DNA from: JAXMAR01 sp046350295
GTDB taxonomy: Bacteria > Planctomycetota > Planctomycetia > Gemmatales > Gemmataceae
DNA length: 35,406 nucleotides
Reading direction: 5' to 3'
Assembly (NCBI GenBank): GCA_046350295.1
Contig: JAXMAR010000062.1
Span: forward strand, 1 to 35,406
Part shown: one piece after another, positions 16,116 through 22,958 of the stretch
Layout: every line of letters begins with the position of its first letter
Position numbering within the stretch: position 1 is the stretch's first letter
Notes under the pieces: model-generated
The model's input: only the letters and a program-made list of their open reading frames with translations
What the model was told of the DNA's origin: nothing
The model's database searches: none
Program-made: the position numbers and the translations under genes

Positions 16116-18176
16116 ATGCCTATCGCCTCCGTGGCCGACTTCATCGACGACCTGAATCGGTTCCCGGTTCTCGACCGGACGCAGCTCCAGGAGGTCGCCG
16201 CATGGGACTCCTCGTATCCCAACGCCCAGACGTTGGCCGATGAGCTGGTCCGGCGCGGCTGGCTCACGAGCTACCAGGCGAACCAGCTGCTCTACAGTCG
16301 CGGCGCCGGCCTGGTCCTCGGCTCCTACCTGCTGCTGGAGAGAATCGGCGGCGGGGGCATGGGCGAGGTCTTCAAGGCGCGGCATCCGGTAATGAACAGG
16401 GTCGTGGCGCTCAAGGTTATCCGCAAAGATCTGCTCGCGAGTGCCGACGCAGTCCAGCGCTTTCGGCGCGAAATCCGTGTCGCGGCTCAACTCGATCACC
16501 CCCATCTGGTTCGGGCCTTCGACGCCTCCCAGGAGGGGGACGTTCACTTTCTCGTAATGGAATACGCCGAGGGGGTCAATCTTCAGGACCTGGTCCGGGG
16601 ATCCGGGCCGTTGCCCATCGGCAGTGCCTGCGCCTACGTTGCGCAGGCGGCCATGGGGTTGCAGTATGCCGCGGAGCGCCGGCTATTGCATCGGGATATC
16701 AAGCCGTCCAATCTCCAGGTCACCAAGAATGGGGCCGTTGTCAAGATCGTAGACATGGGCCTGGCCCGAGTGCAAGACTCCGACCCCGATTGGCCTGACG
16801 GGATAACGCAGGCCGGCGCCACCCTGGGTACGCCCGACTACGTGGCGCCCGAACAGATCGTTGATCCGCGGCGTGTCGATATCCGCGCCGACATCTACAG
16901 CCTCGGCTGCGTCTTCTACTTTCTGCTCGCGGGGCGGCCGCCGTTTCCGGATCGCTCCTTGGAGGAGAAGCTGGCGTCTCATCGCCAGGAGGAGCCGGAG
17001 TTGATCGAGCGACTGCGCCCCGACGTTCCCGCCGCAGTCGCGTCTATTCTCCGCAGGATGATGGCCAAGGCGCCGCGGGACCGCTATGCGCCGGCCGCCG
17101 TTGTCGATGCGCTGCTCCCCTTCAGCGACCTCAGACTCGGATTGGCCGCCACAAGCGTGCGGGCGATCGGCGGCGCGGCTCCGACGGTCACGCAGCGGAC
17201 GGAAACGATGACGGCTCCTGCCTCGGCGCCCGCGACTATGCAGGCGCCGCCGACAACCACGTCTTCCGTCGCCCCCTTGGCAGACCGTCCGACTGCCGAG
17301 CCGGACTGGTCGCTGCCCGTCAGTTCCTCGGTCCCCGCTCCACCCCCTACGGTTGTCGCAGCAAATGTCGCTGCTCCGCCGGTACCGCTGGCGTCGCGCC
17401 CACCCGCGCCACCCGCCTCGATAGCCGAGCCAACCAGGAAGAAATGGTGGCTGCTCGGCGCAGGAGTCGGTTTCTTGGGCGTCATCGCGCTGGCAGTCCT
17501 TTTCTGGCCCAAGGGGGACGGCGCGGCGAAGGACAAGGATGATTCGCTGACCTTGAAGGCGCCCCCCGCCAAAGAAAAGGAAGCGAAAGGGGCTGGCAAG
17601 AAGGGGATGGCCAGCGAGGCGGTCCTGGACGAAGACTTCCACGACCCGGAGGCCACGGGGAGCCTTCCCAAGGGCTGGACGGGCGACCGCCTTATTCTTG
17701 CGACCAAGGATGAGGCGGGGCGGGCCTGCCTGCGGCCCGTGTCGGCCTCAGGCCGGCACTTCGTGGGGCTGCCGCCGTTCAAGGTCGAGGGGAACTTTTT
17801 CTTCGAGGTGGAGGCAAAGCTGATCTCGAGCAACGTTCTGGGGCAAATGACCGTTCGTCTCTGGTCGAGCGTGGGTGGACCATCCCTTTACGTCACCGTT
17901 GACCCGAACGGCGTCGCCATCGCCAAGAACGAGCCGGCCGAGAAGGTCACGACGAAGCAGAAGAAAATGCTTCCCATCGTGGCGCATATGAAGAAGGCGA
18001 GCCGCTACGTCATCGTTCGCGAAGGAAAGGCGGTGCGCGTACTGGTCAACGATGAACCCGCCGCCGCAGAGACGTTGGACAGCGTTATCGAGTACGACAT
18101 GGCGAGTATCTCTCTGACGCCTTCGCGTGACTATCTCCCGCGCATCTATCGCGTGAAGCTGGGGAAAGGGCCTTGA
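16116..18176 (+). CDS. Transmembrane Hanks-type Ser/Thr protein kinase
   Basis: A 686-residue kinase. After an N-terminal helical leader (residues 1-65, with WLTSYQANQLL, common before planctomycete kinases) comes the kinase domain: glycine loop IGGGGMGEV, Lys100 in VALKVIRK, HRDIKPSN at about 192, VDMGLAR at about 212 (DMG in place of DFG) and APEQ. A Pro/Ala/Thr-rich linker (about 345-440) precedes one membrane segment at about 444-464, starting WWLLGAGVGF. The C-terminal 200 residues are outside and resemble a jelly-roll, LamG/DUF1080-like sensor with FFFEVEAKL. TATGAT at 16012-16017 is a possible -10. It should phosphorylate cytoplasmic Ser/Thr in response to an outside ligand. Confidence 0.92.
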   Translation: MPIASVADFIDDLNRFPVLDRTQLQEVAAWDSSYPNAQTLADELVRRGWLTSYQANQLLYSRGAGLVLGSYLLLERIGGGGMGEVFKARHPVMNRVVALKVIRKDLLASADAVQRFRREIRVAAQLDHPHLVRAFDASQEGDVHFLVMEYAEGVNLQDLVRGSGPLPIGSACAYVAQAAMGLQYAAERRLLHRDIKPSNLQVTKNGAVVKIVDMGLARVQDSDPDWPDGITQAGATLGTPDYVAPEQIVDPRRVDIRADIYSLGCVFYFLLAGRPPFPDRSLEEKLASHRQEEPELIERLRPDVPAAVASILRRMMAKAPRDRYAPAAVVDALLPFSDLRLGLAATSVRAIGGAAPTVTQRTETMTAPASAPATMQAPPTTTSSVAPLADRPTAEPDWSLPVSSSVPAPPPTVVAANVAAPPVPLASRPPAPPASIAEPTRKKWWLLGAGVGFLGVIALAVLFWPKGDGAAKDKDDSLTLKAPPAKEKEAKGAGKKGMASEAVLDEDFHDPEATGSLPKGWTGDRLILATKDEAGRACLRPVSASGRHFVGLPPFKVEGNFFFEVEAKLISSNVLGQMTVRLWSSVGGPSLYVTVDPNGVAIAKNEPAEKVTTKQKKMLPIVAHMKKASRYVIVREGKAVRVLVNDEPAAAETLDSVIEYDMASISLTPSRDYLPRIYRVKLGKGP

Positions 18177-18194
18177 CACCGGACACCGCTCGCC

Positions 18195-18223
18195 TTGACC
18201 CCGCGCGCGCATCGCACTAGACT
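18195..18223 (+). promoter_or_regulatory. Candidate promoter of rex
   Basis: TTGACC (18195-18200), a 17-nt spacer and TAGACT (18218-18223), again preceded by GCAC, 37 nt upstream of the ATG at 18261. The -10 matches at four of six. Confidence 0.5.
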
Positions 18224-18260
18224 TAAGCAGACGATTCCAACGTTTCGGTCGCCACGGAGC

Positions 18261-18932
18261 ATGAGCAAGCCAGAGTCAGCCACGCACGCCGACGACAACG
18301 GTCACGAGCCGCGCCTATCCCGAGCCAGTGTCGCCCGCTTCAGCCTTTATCTTCGCCACCTCGATCGCTTCCAGGCCGAAGGCGTCCACAAGGTGTCGAG
18401 CAGCATGCTCGGCGACGCCCTCGGCATCACCGACGCCCAGGTGCGCAAGGACCTCGCCTCCCTCGGCAACCTGGGCCAGCCCGGCATCGGCTATCCCGCT
18501 CAGGAACTGAGCGACGCCCTGCGGCGCCGCCTCGGCGTCGACCGCCAATGGACCGCCATCGTCGTCGGCATCGGCAACCTCGCCCGCGCCCTCCTGCGCT
18601 ACAAGGGCTTCGAGAAGCATGGCTTCCGCTTCGTCGCCCTCTTCGACGTCGACGCGGACAAGATCGGCAAGAGCGTCGAAGGGCTGCAGATCCAACCGCT
18701 GGAGCGGGTCCGGCAGGCGCTCAAGGAGGCCGGCGCCGATCTCGCCGTCCTGGCCGTCCCCGCCGAAGCGGCCCAGAGCGTGGCCGACGTCTTGGTGGAA
18801 GCCGGCATCAAAGGCATCCTCAATTTCGCCCCGATCGTGCCGCGCGTGCCGGCCGGCGTGAGCCTCGTCGGCGTCGATCTCGCGATTCAACTCGAGCAGC
18901 TCGCTTTTCTCGTGCACCTGAGCGCTCAGTAG
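18261..18932 (+). CDS. rex: Redox-sensing transcriptional repressor Rex
   Basis: A 223-residue repressor that senses the NADH/NAD+ ratio and releases DNA when NADH is high, controlling fermentative and respiratory genes. The N-terminal winged helix (about residues 20-85) has RFSLYLRHLDRF and the recognition region GITDAQVRKDLASLG. The Rossmann domain (about 90-223) has IVVGIGNLARALL, the dinucleotide-binding glycines, then FDVDADKIG and LAVPAEAAQSVADVL. The C-terminal helix that swaps between subunits is present (IQLEQLAFLVHL). The frame is open to 18195, but ATG 18261 fits the family; GGAG lies very close to it, so initiation may be weak. The gene may regulate its neighbours. Confidence 0.95.
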   Translation: MSKPESATHADDNGHEPRLSRASVARFSLYLRHLDRFQAEGVHKVSSSMLGDALGITDAQVRKDLASLGNLGQPGIGYPAQELSDALRRRLGVDRQWTAIVVGIGNLARALLRYKGFEKHGFRFVALFDVDADKIGKSVEGLQIQPLERVRQALKEAGADLAVLAVPAEAAQSVADVLVEAGIKGILNFAPIVPRVPAGVSLVGVDLAIQLEQLAFLVHLSAQ

Positions 18933-19130
18933 CCGCTCCGAGCGGTCGCAGCCCTCTTTGGAACAGCGGTCCGCCGTGGCCGTGCGCTTCCCGCCATGGA
19001 AAGAGAATCCGCGCAGGACGCCCCGTCCCGGCCGAAATCCCCGGTATTCCCGGTTTTTTCACAACTTCCCTTGCTCCAAACGCGGAAAAGGTTTAAGGAA
19101 AGCAGACTCCCTTCTCTCAGCAGGCTCGCC

Positions 19131-19895
19131 ATGACAAAGCGCAAGGGCTCCTGGCTCCCCGTCTCGCCATTTCGGCGGCTGGTCGTCGACTTGATGGACT
19201 TCAGCCAGAAGGTACCCACCGTGACCGCCGAGCGCTACCTCGCGCTCGGCGCCCTGGCACAAGCCCGCCAGGTCGTCTTTCCGCGCCCGACCTGGACCGG
19301 CATCTTCGCCAAGGCCTTTGCGATCCTGTCGCGCGACTATCCGGAGCTGTGCCGCTTCTACATGCCCTATCCCTGGGCCCACTTTTACGAGCACCCGACC
19401 AACGTCGTCACCATGAACGTCGAGCGCGTGGTGAACGGCGAGAACATCGTCCTTTACTGCCAGGTCCGTCGCCCCGAGAACCGCAGCCTGGCCGAGATCG
19501 ACGAGATCATCCGCCATCACAAGGAAGACCCCATCGACCAGGTACGCTCCTACAAGCGCTCGATGGCCCTGGCCCGCTGCCCCCGCCTCATCCGCCGCCT
19601 CGTCTGGTGGGTGACCCTCAACTGCCTCGGCAAGCAACGCTGCCATAACTTCGGCACCTTCGGCATCACCAGCGTCGCCGGCCAGGGCGCGGGCCTCACC
19701 CAGCTTGTGCCCCTGCTGACGACGACCATCTACTACGGCCTGTTCGACGCCAACCACGGCCTGGACATGCGCCTCGCCTTCGACCACCGCGTCCTCGACG
19801 GCGCCACGGCGGCGCGCATCCTCGTCGACCTCGAGCAGGTCCTCAACCGCGAAATCCTCCAGGAGTGCCTGGGGCGATACAAGGCGGCCGCCTGA
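19131..19895 (+). CDS. Free-standing 2-oxoacid dehydrogenase E2-type acyltransferase domain
   Basis: A 254-residue protein equal to the catalytic (CAT-like) domain of dihydrolipoyl acyltransferases, without lipoyl or E1/E3-binding domains. The active-site motif FDHRVLDGATAARILVDLE (about residues 215-233) carries the His and Asp of H-R-x-x-D-G, and FGTFGITSVAGQGAG matches the family beta-strand region. The start ATG 19131 lies in a purine-rich context (AAGGAAAGCAG further upstream). Without a lipoyl domain it may act on CoA esters or together with another E2. It lies about 200 nt after rex on the same strand. Function in a dehydrogenase complex is uncertain. Confidence 0.85.
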   Translation: MTKRKGSWLPVSPFRRLVVDLMDFSQKVPTVTAERYLALGALAQARQVVFPRPTWTGIFAKAFAILSRDYPELCRFYMPYPWAHFYEHPTNVVTMNVERVVNGENIVLYCQVRRPENRSLAEIDEIIRHHKEDPIDQVRSYKRSMALARCPRLIRRLVWWVTLNCLGKQRCHNFGTFGITSVAGQGAGLTQLVPLLTTTIYYGLFDANHGLDMRLAFDHRVLDGATAARILVDLEQVLNREILQECLGRYKAAA

Positions 19896-20098
19896 TCCGG
19901 CCGCGAACGTCTGATCGCCGCGGCCCGCTTCTTCGGCATCCCCGTTGTTTTCGCTGTCGCCGCGCCCCCTTCCCCAGCTTCCGCCTCCTCACGCGCGTTT
20001 TCACTCCCCTGCCCGGCTGCCCCTGTCGATCTCGATATAAGATTGTTCGCGCTGTACCGCGGCCGGGTCGTATCGCCCCGGCGTCGGTCTTTGCACGT

Positions 20099-20122
20099 GG
20101 CCGAAGCCGCGGGACTTCGGCC
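20099..20122. repeat. Palindromic 24-nt unit 1
   Basis: GGCCGAAG and CTTCGGCC form an 8-bp stem around an 8-nt middle. It is the first of three related units built on the core C-GAAG/CTTC-G. Confidence 0.75.
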
Positions 20123-20137
20123 AACCGCCACCATGAC

Positions 20138-20161
20138 AGCTGAAGTCTCGCGACTTCAGCT
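20138..20161. repeat. Palindromic 24-nt unit 2
   Basis: AGCTGAAGTC and GACTTCAGCT form a perfect 10-bp stem with a TCGC loop. Confidence 0.8.
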
Positions 20162-20165
20162 ATCC

Positions 20166-20189
20166 GGCTGAAGTTTCACGGCTTCAGCT
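20166..20189. repeat. Palindromic 24-nt unit 3
   Basis: GGCTGAAG and CTTCAGCT form an 8-bp stem with one G-T pair. It ends 17 nt before the esterase ATG, so it would lie in that mRNA leader. Confidence 0.75.
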
Positions 20190-20206
20190 ACACCTTGAGA
20201 CGCAAC

Positions 20207-21304
20207 ATGGATCCCTTCTGGTGCGTGGTCGCTTTCTGGGTTGACGGCGTGGGCATCGGACAGGCCCCCAACTTTTTCCTCGGCCGCGACTTCCTCGATC
20301 GCGTCAACCGCAAGCTGCACGGGCAGGTCCTCGACTTCACCCATAACCACGGCTGCGACCGCCGCATCTGGTCTCCCGCGCTCGGCCAGAAGCGCGACCT
20401 TTACGTTTACCTGCCCCCCGGCTTCGACCCGAAGCAGCGTTATCCCCTCGCCATCTTCCTCCACGGGGCCGGGCAGGACGAGCAGTTCTTCATCCAGGCC
20501 CAGGTCGAGCACTTCGACAAGGCGATCATGGCCGGACAGATGCCGCCCGTGATCATAGCCGCGCCCGACGGGACCTTGCACGGTCGCGTCTCGGCGACCG
20601 AGCCGGCCAGTTTCTTCGCGAACTCCAAAGCCGGCGCCTTCGAAGACTACGTGATGATCGACGTCTGGAACTTCGTGCACGAGACCTTCCCGATCAAGCC
20701 CGAGCGCGAGTCCCACGCCATCGTCGGCGTCTCGATGGGGGGCTCGGCCGCCTTCGCCTTCGCCATCAAGCACCGCGACCGCATCAAGGCCGCCATGGGC
20801 TTTTTCCCGCTCCTCAACCTCCGCTACGTCGATTGCGAAGGCAAGTACCGCTCCCGCTTCGACCCCGGCTGCTTCGGCCTGCGCGAGCGTTTCCACGGCC
20901 TGGAAAAGCTGGGCCGCCGCAAGCTCGTCCTGCTTCGCTTCCGCGATCTCTTCGAGCCGATCTTCGGCCGGGGCCCGGGCGCCATCGCCGGCATGAGCGC
21001 CATCAACCCGCTGGAGCTGATGGAGCGGACGGACTTGAAAGACGGCGAGCTGGATCTGTACGTCGCCTATGGCGGCAAGGACGAGTTCAACGTCGCCGCA
21101 CAGGTGGAGAGCTTCCTCTTCTTCGCCAAGCAGCGTGGCGTCACGGTCACCGTCGATTACGACCCGAACGGCCGGCACGACCTGAAGACCGGCTTGCGCA
21201 TGATGCCGAACGCCCTGCAATGGGCGGCGCAGAAGGTCGTCGTGCAAAACCAGAGAAGACTCGGCAACACGATCTTCACCAGCACGCCGCGCGAGCGGAA
21301 GTGA
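20207..21304 (+). CDS. Alpha/beta hydrolase, putative esterase (esterase D/feruloyl-esterase type)
   Basis: A 365-residue serine hydrolase. RDLYVYLPPGFDPKQRYPLA (about residues 65-84) and IFLHGAGQDEQFF (oxyanion region) are typical of putative esterases; the nucleophile lies in the elbow GVSMGGSAAFAFA at about residue 178. YGGKDEFN gives a likely Asp, and GRHDLKTG the catalytic His. No clear signal peptide is present, although the first 15 residues after the ATG are hydrophobic (FWCVVAFW), so membrane association is possible. A TTG at 20195 in frame is a possible alternative start; neither has a strong ribosome site. Three palindromes precede it. The substrate is unknown. Confidence 0.85.
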   Translation: MDPFWCVVAFWVDGVGIGQAPNFFLGRDFLDRVNRKLHGQVLDFTHNHGCDRRIWSPALGQKRDLYVYLPPGFDPKQRYPLAIFLHGAGQDEQFFIQAQVEHFDKAIMAGQMPPVIIAAPDGTLHGRVSATEPASFFANSKAGAFEDYVMIDVWNFVHETFPIKPERESHAIVGVSMGGSAAFAFAIKHRDRIKAAMGFFPLLNLRYVDCEGKYRSRFDPGCFGLRERFHGLEKLGRRKLVLLRFRDLFEPIFGRGPGAIAGMSAINPLELMERTDLKDGELDLYVAYGGKDEFNVAAQVESFLFFAKQRGVTVTVDYDPNGRHDLKTGLRMMPNALQWAAQKVVVQNQRRLGNTIFTSTPRERK

Positions 21305-21647
21305 GCGGCCTGCGCGAAAGCCCTGACGCCCCGGCGCAAAGACCTCGAACCCGGTATTTGGGCTCGGGGATCCTTCCCTCACGCGGAGCTTGCGACAAGT
21401 CGTTGGTGGCGTCGCGTCAGCGGCGGATGTCCCCATTTGGGAGACCGCTTTGTACACGCGCTCCCGCGCCTGCGGCATTTCTCCACCCAGTGTTCTTGGG
21501 GAGGCGAACCATTTCATCTGCGTGGACGAGCTGCCTGGAGGCGTTGCCGGGGAAGGAGCGCCGTCGCGGCCGGTATTGAGGTGTCTATTGGAAGATCGTG
21601 GCGAATCGCCTTCCGACGACTCGACACGCCCGGGCCGTGTCCCTGGA
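21305..21647. other. Gene-free stretch of about 340 nt with a 20-bp repeat
   Basis: No convincing gene. Positions 21502-21521 repeat exactly the 20 bp that span the start codon of the small secreted protein gene at 22883. On the minus strand a frame opens here with MKWFAS and then runs antisense to the esterase, so it is not treated as a gene. Confidence 0.5.
21502..21521 (-). repeat. 20-bp duplicate of a gene start, copy 1
   Basis: Identical to 22867-22886. On the minus strand it includes ATGAAATGGTTCGCC, the first five codons of the secreted protein gene. The match stops abruptly at both ends. Confidence 0.7.
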
Positions 21648-21887
21648 TCAGCACACTTCGATCTCGTTTGCCAGGATCGGCAGCGCCGTGGCTTCCATGA
21701 CCGCGTGCTGGGCGAGCTGCTTGTCGTAGTACGTGCGCGCTTGTCCTGTCAGCACCAGGCCGCAGGCGCCAAGCCTCAGGGCAAAACGCCGTATCCGCCC
21801 GTTCAGCCGGGTTTGGACCTGAGCCTCGAGCCTTTCCATCTCGGCCGGATTCAGCAAAGGAAAACGCGCCGACGCATGGTCCTTCAT
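21648..21887 (-). CDS. Small BON-like domain protein, third gene of the STAS-csrA operon
   Basis: A 79-residue protein resembling a single BON domain, a fold that often binds membranes or other envelope parts. The pattern RIRRFALRLGACGLVLTGQARTY-type strand pair followed by YDKQLAQHAVMEAT fits the beta-beta-alpha unit (about residues 25-65). There is no signal peptide. The chosen ATG at 21887 overlaps the csrA stop by 4 nt (ATGA) and follows GGAGGAAAGCTC, a strong site inside csrA, so translation is coupled. The open frame extends to 21941, but that part overlaps csrA. It is the last gene of the operon; no terminator was recognised. Confidence 0.75.
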   Translation of the reverse strand: MKDHASARFPLLNPAEMERLEAQVQTRLNGRIRRFALRLGACGLVLTGQARTYYDKQLAQHAVMEATALPILANEIEVC

Positions 21888-22081
21888 GAGCTTTCCTCCG
21901 AAGGCGCCCGACCGGCGGCGCTTTCCTCGGCCTTCAGACACAGCTCCTCGCGCTGAATCGGAACATGCGCCGGAGCGGCGACACCCAGCCGGACCTGGTT
22001 GCCGCGAATTGCGAGCACGGTCAGGCGAATGTGCTCACCGATGACGATTTCTTCGCCGGGTTTGCGACTGAGCACGAGCAT
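21884..22081 (-). CDS. csrA: Carbon storage regulator CsrA
   Basis: A 65-residue RNA-binding post-transcriptional regulator that binds GGA motifs near ribosome sites. The sequence MLVLSRKPGEEIVIGEHIRL is diagnostic, and the RNA-binding residues Leu4, Arg6 and Arg44 (in VPIQREEL) are present. The C-terminal tail (about residues 50-65) is acidic and serine-rich and longer than the core requires. The start lies 3 nt after the stop of the STAS gene, and its ribosome site AAGGAG lies in the last codons of that gene. The BON gene start overlaps its stop. CsrA in one operon with a STAS protein suggests that stress signalling and mRNA control are linked here. Confidence 0.95.
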   Translation of the reverse strand: MLVLSRKPGEEIVIGEHIRLTVLAIRGNQVRLGVAAPAHVPIQREELCLKAEESAAGRAPSEESS

Positions 22082-22084
22082 CGT

Positions 22085-22402
22085 TCACGCTCCTTCCTGG
22101 GAGAGGTTGGTCCAGGGAATTTGAGGGCTGACGTCATCGACGATCAGGCGCCGACCATCGCGGCGCAGCTTGTCGTGCAAGGAGTCCAGGACGCCGAGCG
22201 CCCCGCCGGTGAGATACTTGACGTTCGCCAGATCCAAACGCACATCCGCCTTGGCGGGCTCACCCGCCAGGGCGAACAGCTGGTGGCGGATGCGGCCGAG
22301 AGTCTCTTCATTGAGAGACACTTCGCAGCCTTGAAACCGGACCACGGTCACATCGCCGGCGCCAGGTTCTGTTGCGCCGACATGGTCGGAGCGTAGAGTC
22401 AT
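22085..22402 (-). CDS. STAS-domain protein (anti-sigma factor antagonist type)
   Basis: A 105-residue single STAS domain, the fold of SpoIIAA/RsbV partner-switch proteins. The pattern VTVVRFQGCEVSLNEETL, then VRLDLANVKYLTGGALGVLD and RLIVDDVSPQI follows the four-strand fold. Where SpoIIAA has the phosphorylated Ser in DSSGLG, this protein has TGGALG, so the usual phospho-serine seems to be missing. ATG 22402 follows AAAGGAAGCACACA; the frame extends upstream to 22438 without support. It is the first gene of the STAS-csrA-BON operon, ending 3 nt before csrA. No partner anti-sigma kinase is seen nearby. Confidence 0.85.
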   Translation of the reverse strand: MTLRSDHVGATEPGAGDVTVVRFQGCEVSLNEETLGRIRHQLFALAGEPAKADVRLDLANVKYLTGGALGVLDSLHDKLRRDGRRLIVDDVSPQIPWTNLSQEGA

Positions 22403-22595
22403 TGTGTGCTTCCTTTCGTTAACGTCGCGCCGAGGCAAGGCCGGATGAATTCACATCTTTTCGCGCGACAGGATTTCAGCGGAGTAGGAAAGCGGACACG
22501 CTCATGGGCTGTTCGCGTGCCGGGAAAACAAGAAATCACGTTGGAGGGCGAGATGGCGTGAAACCAGCGCGCGCTAGCGGAGCAGAAGCGCCATC

Positions 22596-22883
22596 TCAAA
22601 GCTGCAAGGACATGAAGTGATACAGAGGCGACGGGGGAAGCGGCGGCGCCACGATGGGCTCGGCCGGTGGTTCGCGGAAGATCGATACGATACAAGCCTT
22701 GATCGGCAAGACGCCGCGCCGCCGCTCATGGCGGGCGAGGTGTCTTTCCTGCGGTGAGCGCGCCTGGGGAGGCAGAAACTCCTCTTCGTGGAGGGGAGCC
22801 GGCGCTTCGATATGCGCGAAGGTCAAAGCGTCAACCTGGCTCGAGAGCAGGCTGAGGATCAGAGCTGAGGCGAACCATTTCAT
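22596..22883 (-). CDS. Small secreted protein of unknown function
   Basis: A 95-residue protein with a signal peptide, MKWFASALILSLLSSQVDA, then an acidic and proline-rich stretch with HEEEFLPPQ, a basic arginine-rich middle (ERHLARHERRRG) and a second proline-rich end (APPLPPSPL). I do not recognise it. The ribosome site before the ATG is poor. The 20 bp around its start codon are duplicated at 21502-21521. It is transcribed in the same direction as the STAS operon, about 190 nt upstream of it; the gap 22403-22595 shows nothing clear. Confidence 0.5.
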   Translation of the reverse strand: MKWFASALILSLLSSQVDALTFAHIEAPAPLHEEEFLPPQARSPQERHLARHERRRGVLPIKACIVSIFREPPAEPIVAPPLPPSPLYHFMSLQL

Positions 22884-22886
22884 CTG
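22867..22886 (-). repeat. 20-bp duplicate of a gene start, copy 2
   Basis: Spans the ATG of the small secreted protein gene; identical to 21502-21521. Confidence 0.7.
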
Positions 22887-22958
22887 TAAGCAACGCTGCT
22901 TCCGCGGTTTTCGGGCTTCATGCCCGAGAATAAACCTTGCAGATTGTTAATATTCTAT

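Larger units (their letters stand above)
19896..20206. other. Gene-free stretch of about 310 nt with three hairpins
   Basis: No gene was seen between the acyltransferase and the esterase. The right half holds three 24-nt palindromic units listed separately. The left half (19896-20090) is pyrimidine-rich on the plus strand and shows no clear promoter. Confidence 0.6.

Noticed and set aside
20099..20189. CRISPR array
   Set aside because: The three units are palindromes that differ from each other, and the spacing is irregular (15 and 4 nt), unlike repeats with equal spacers.
20156..21517. Minus-strand frame of 453 codons beginning MKWFAS
   Set aside because: Only its first residues match the secreted protein gene, through the 20-bp repeat; the rest is antisense to the esterase.
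22911..22927. TCGGGC/GCCCGA hairpin after the enolase-superfamily gene
   Set aside because: A neat 6-bp stem, but there is no T-run on either strand, so it was not called a terminator.
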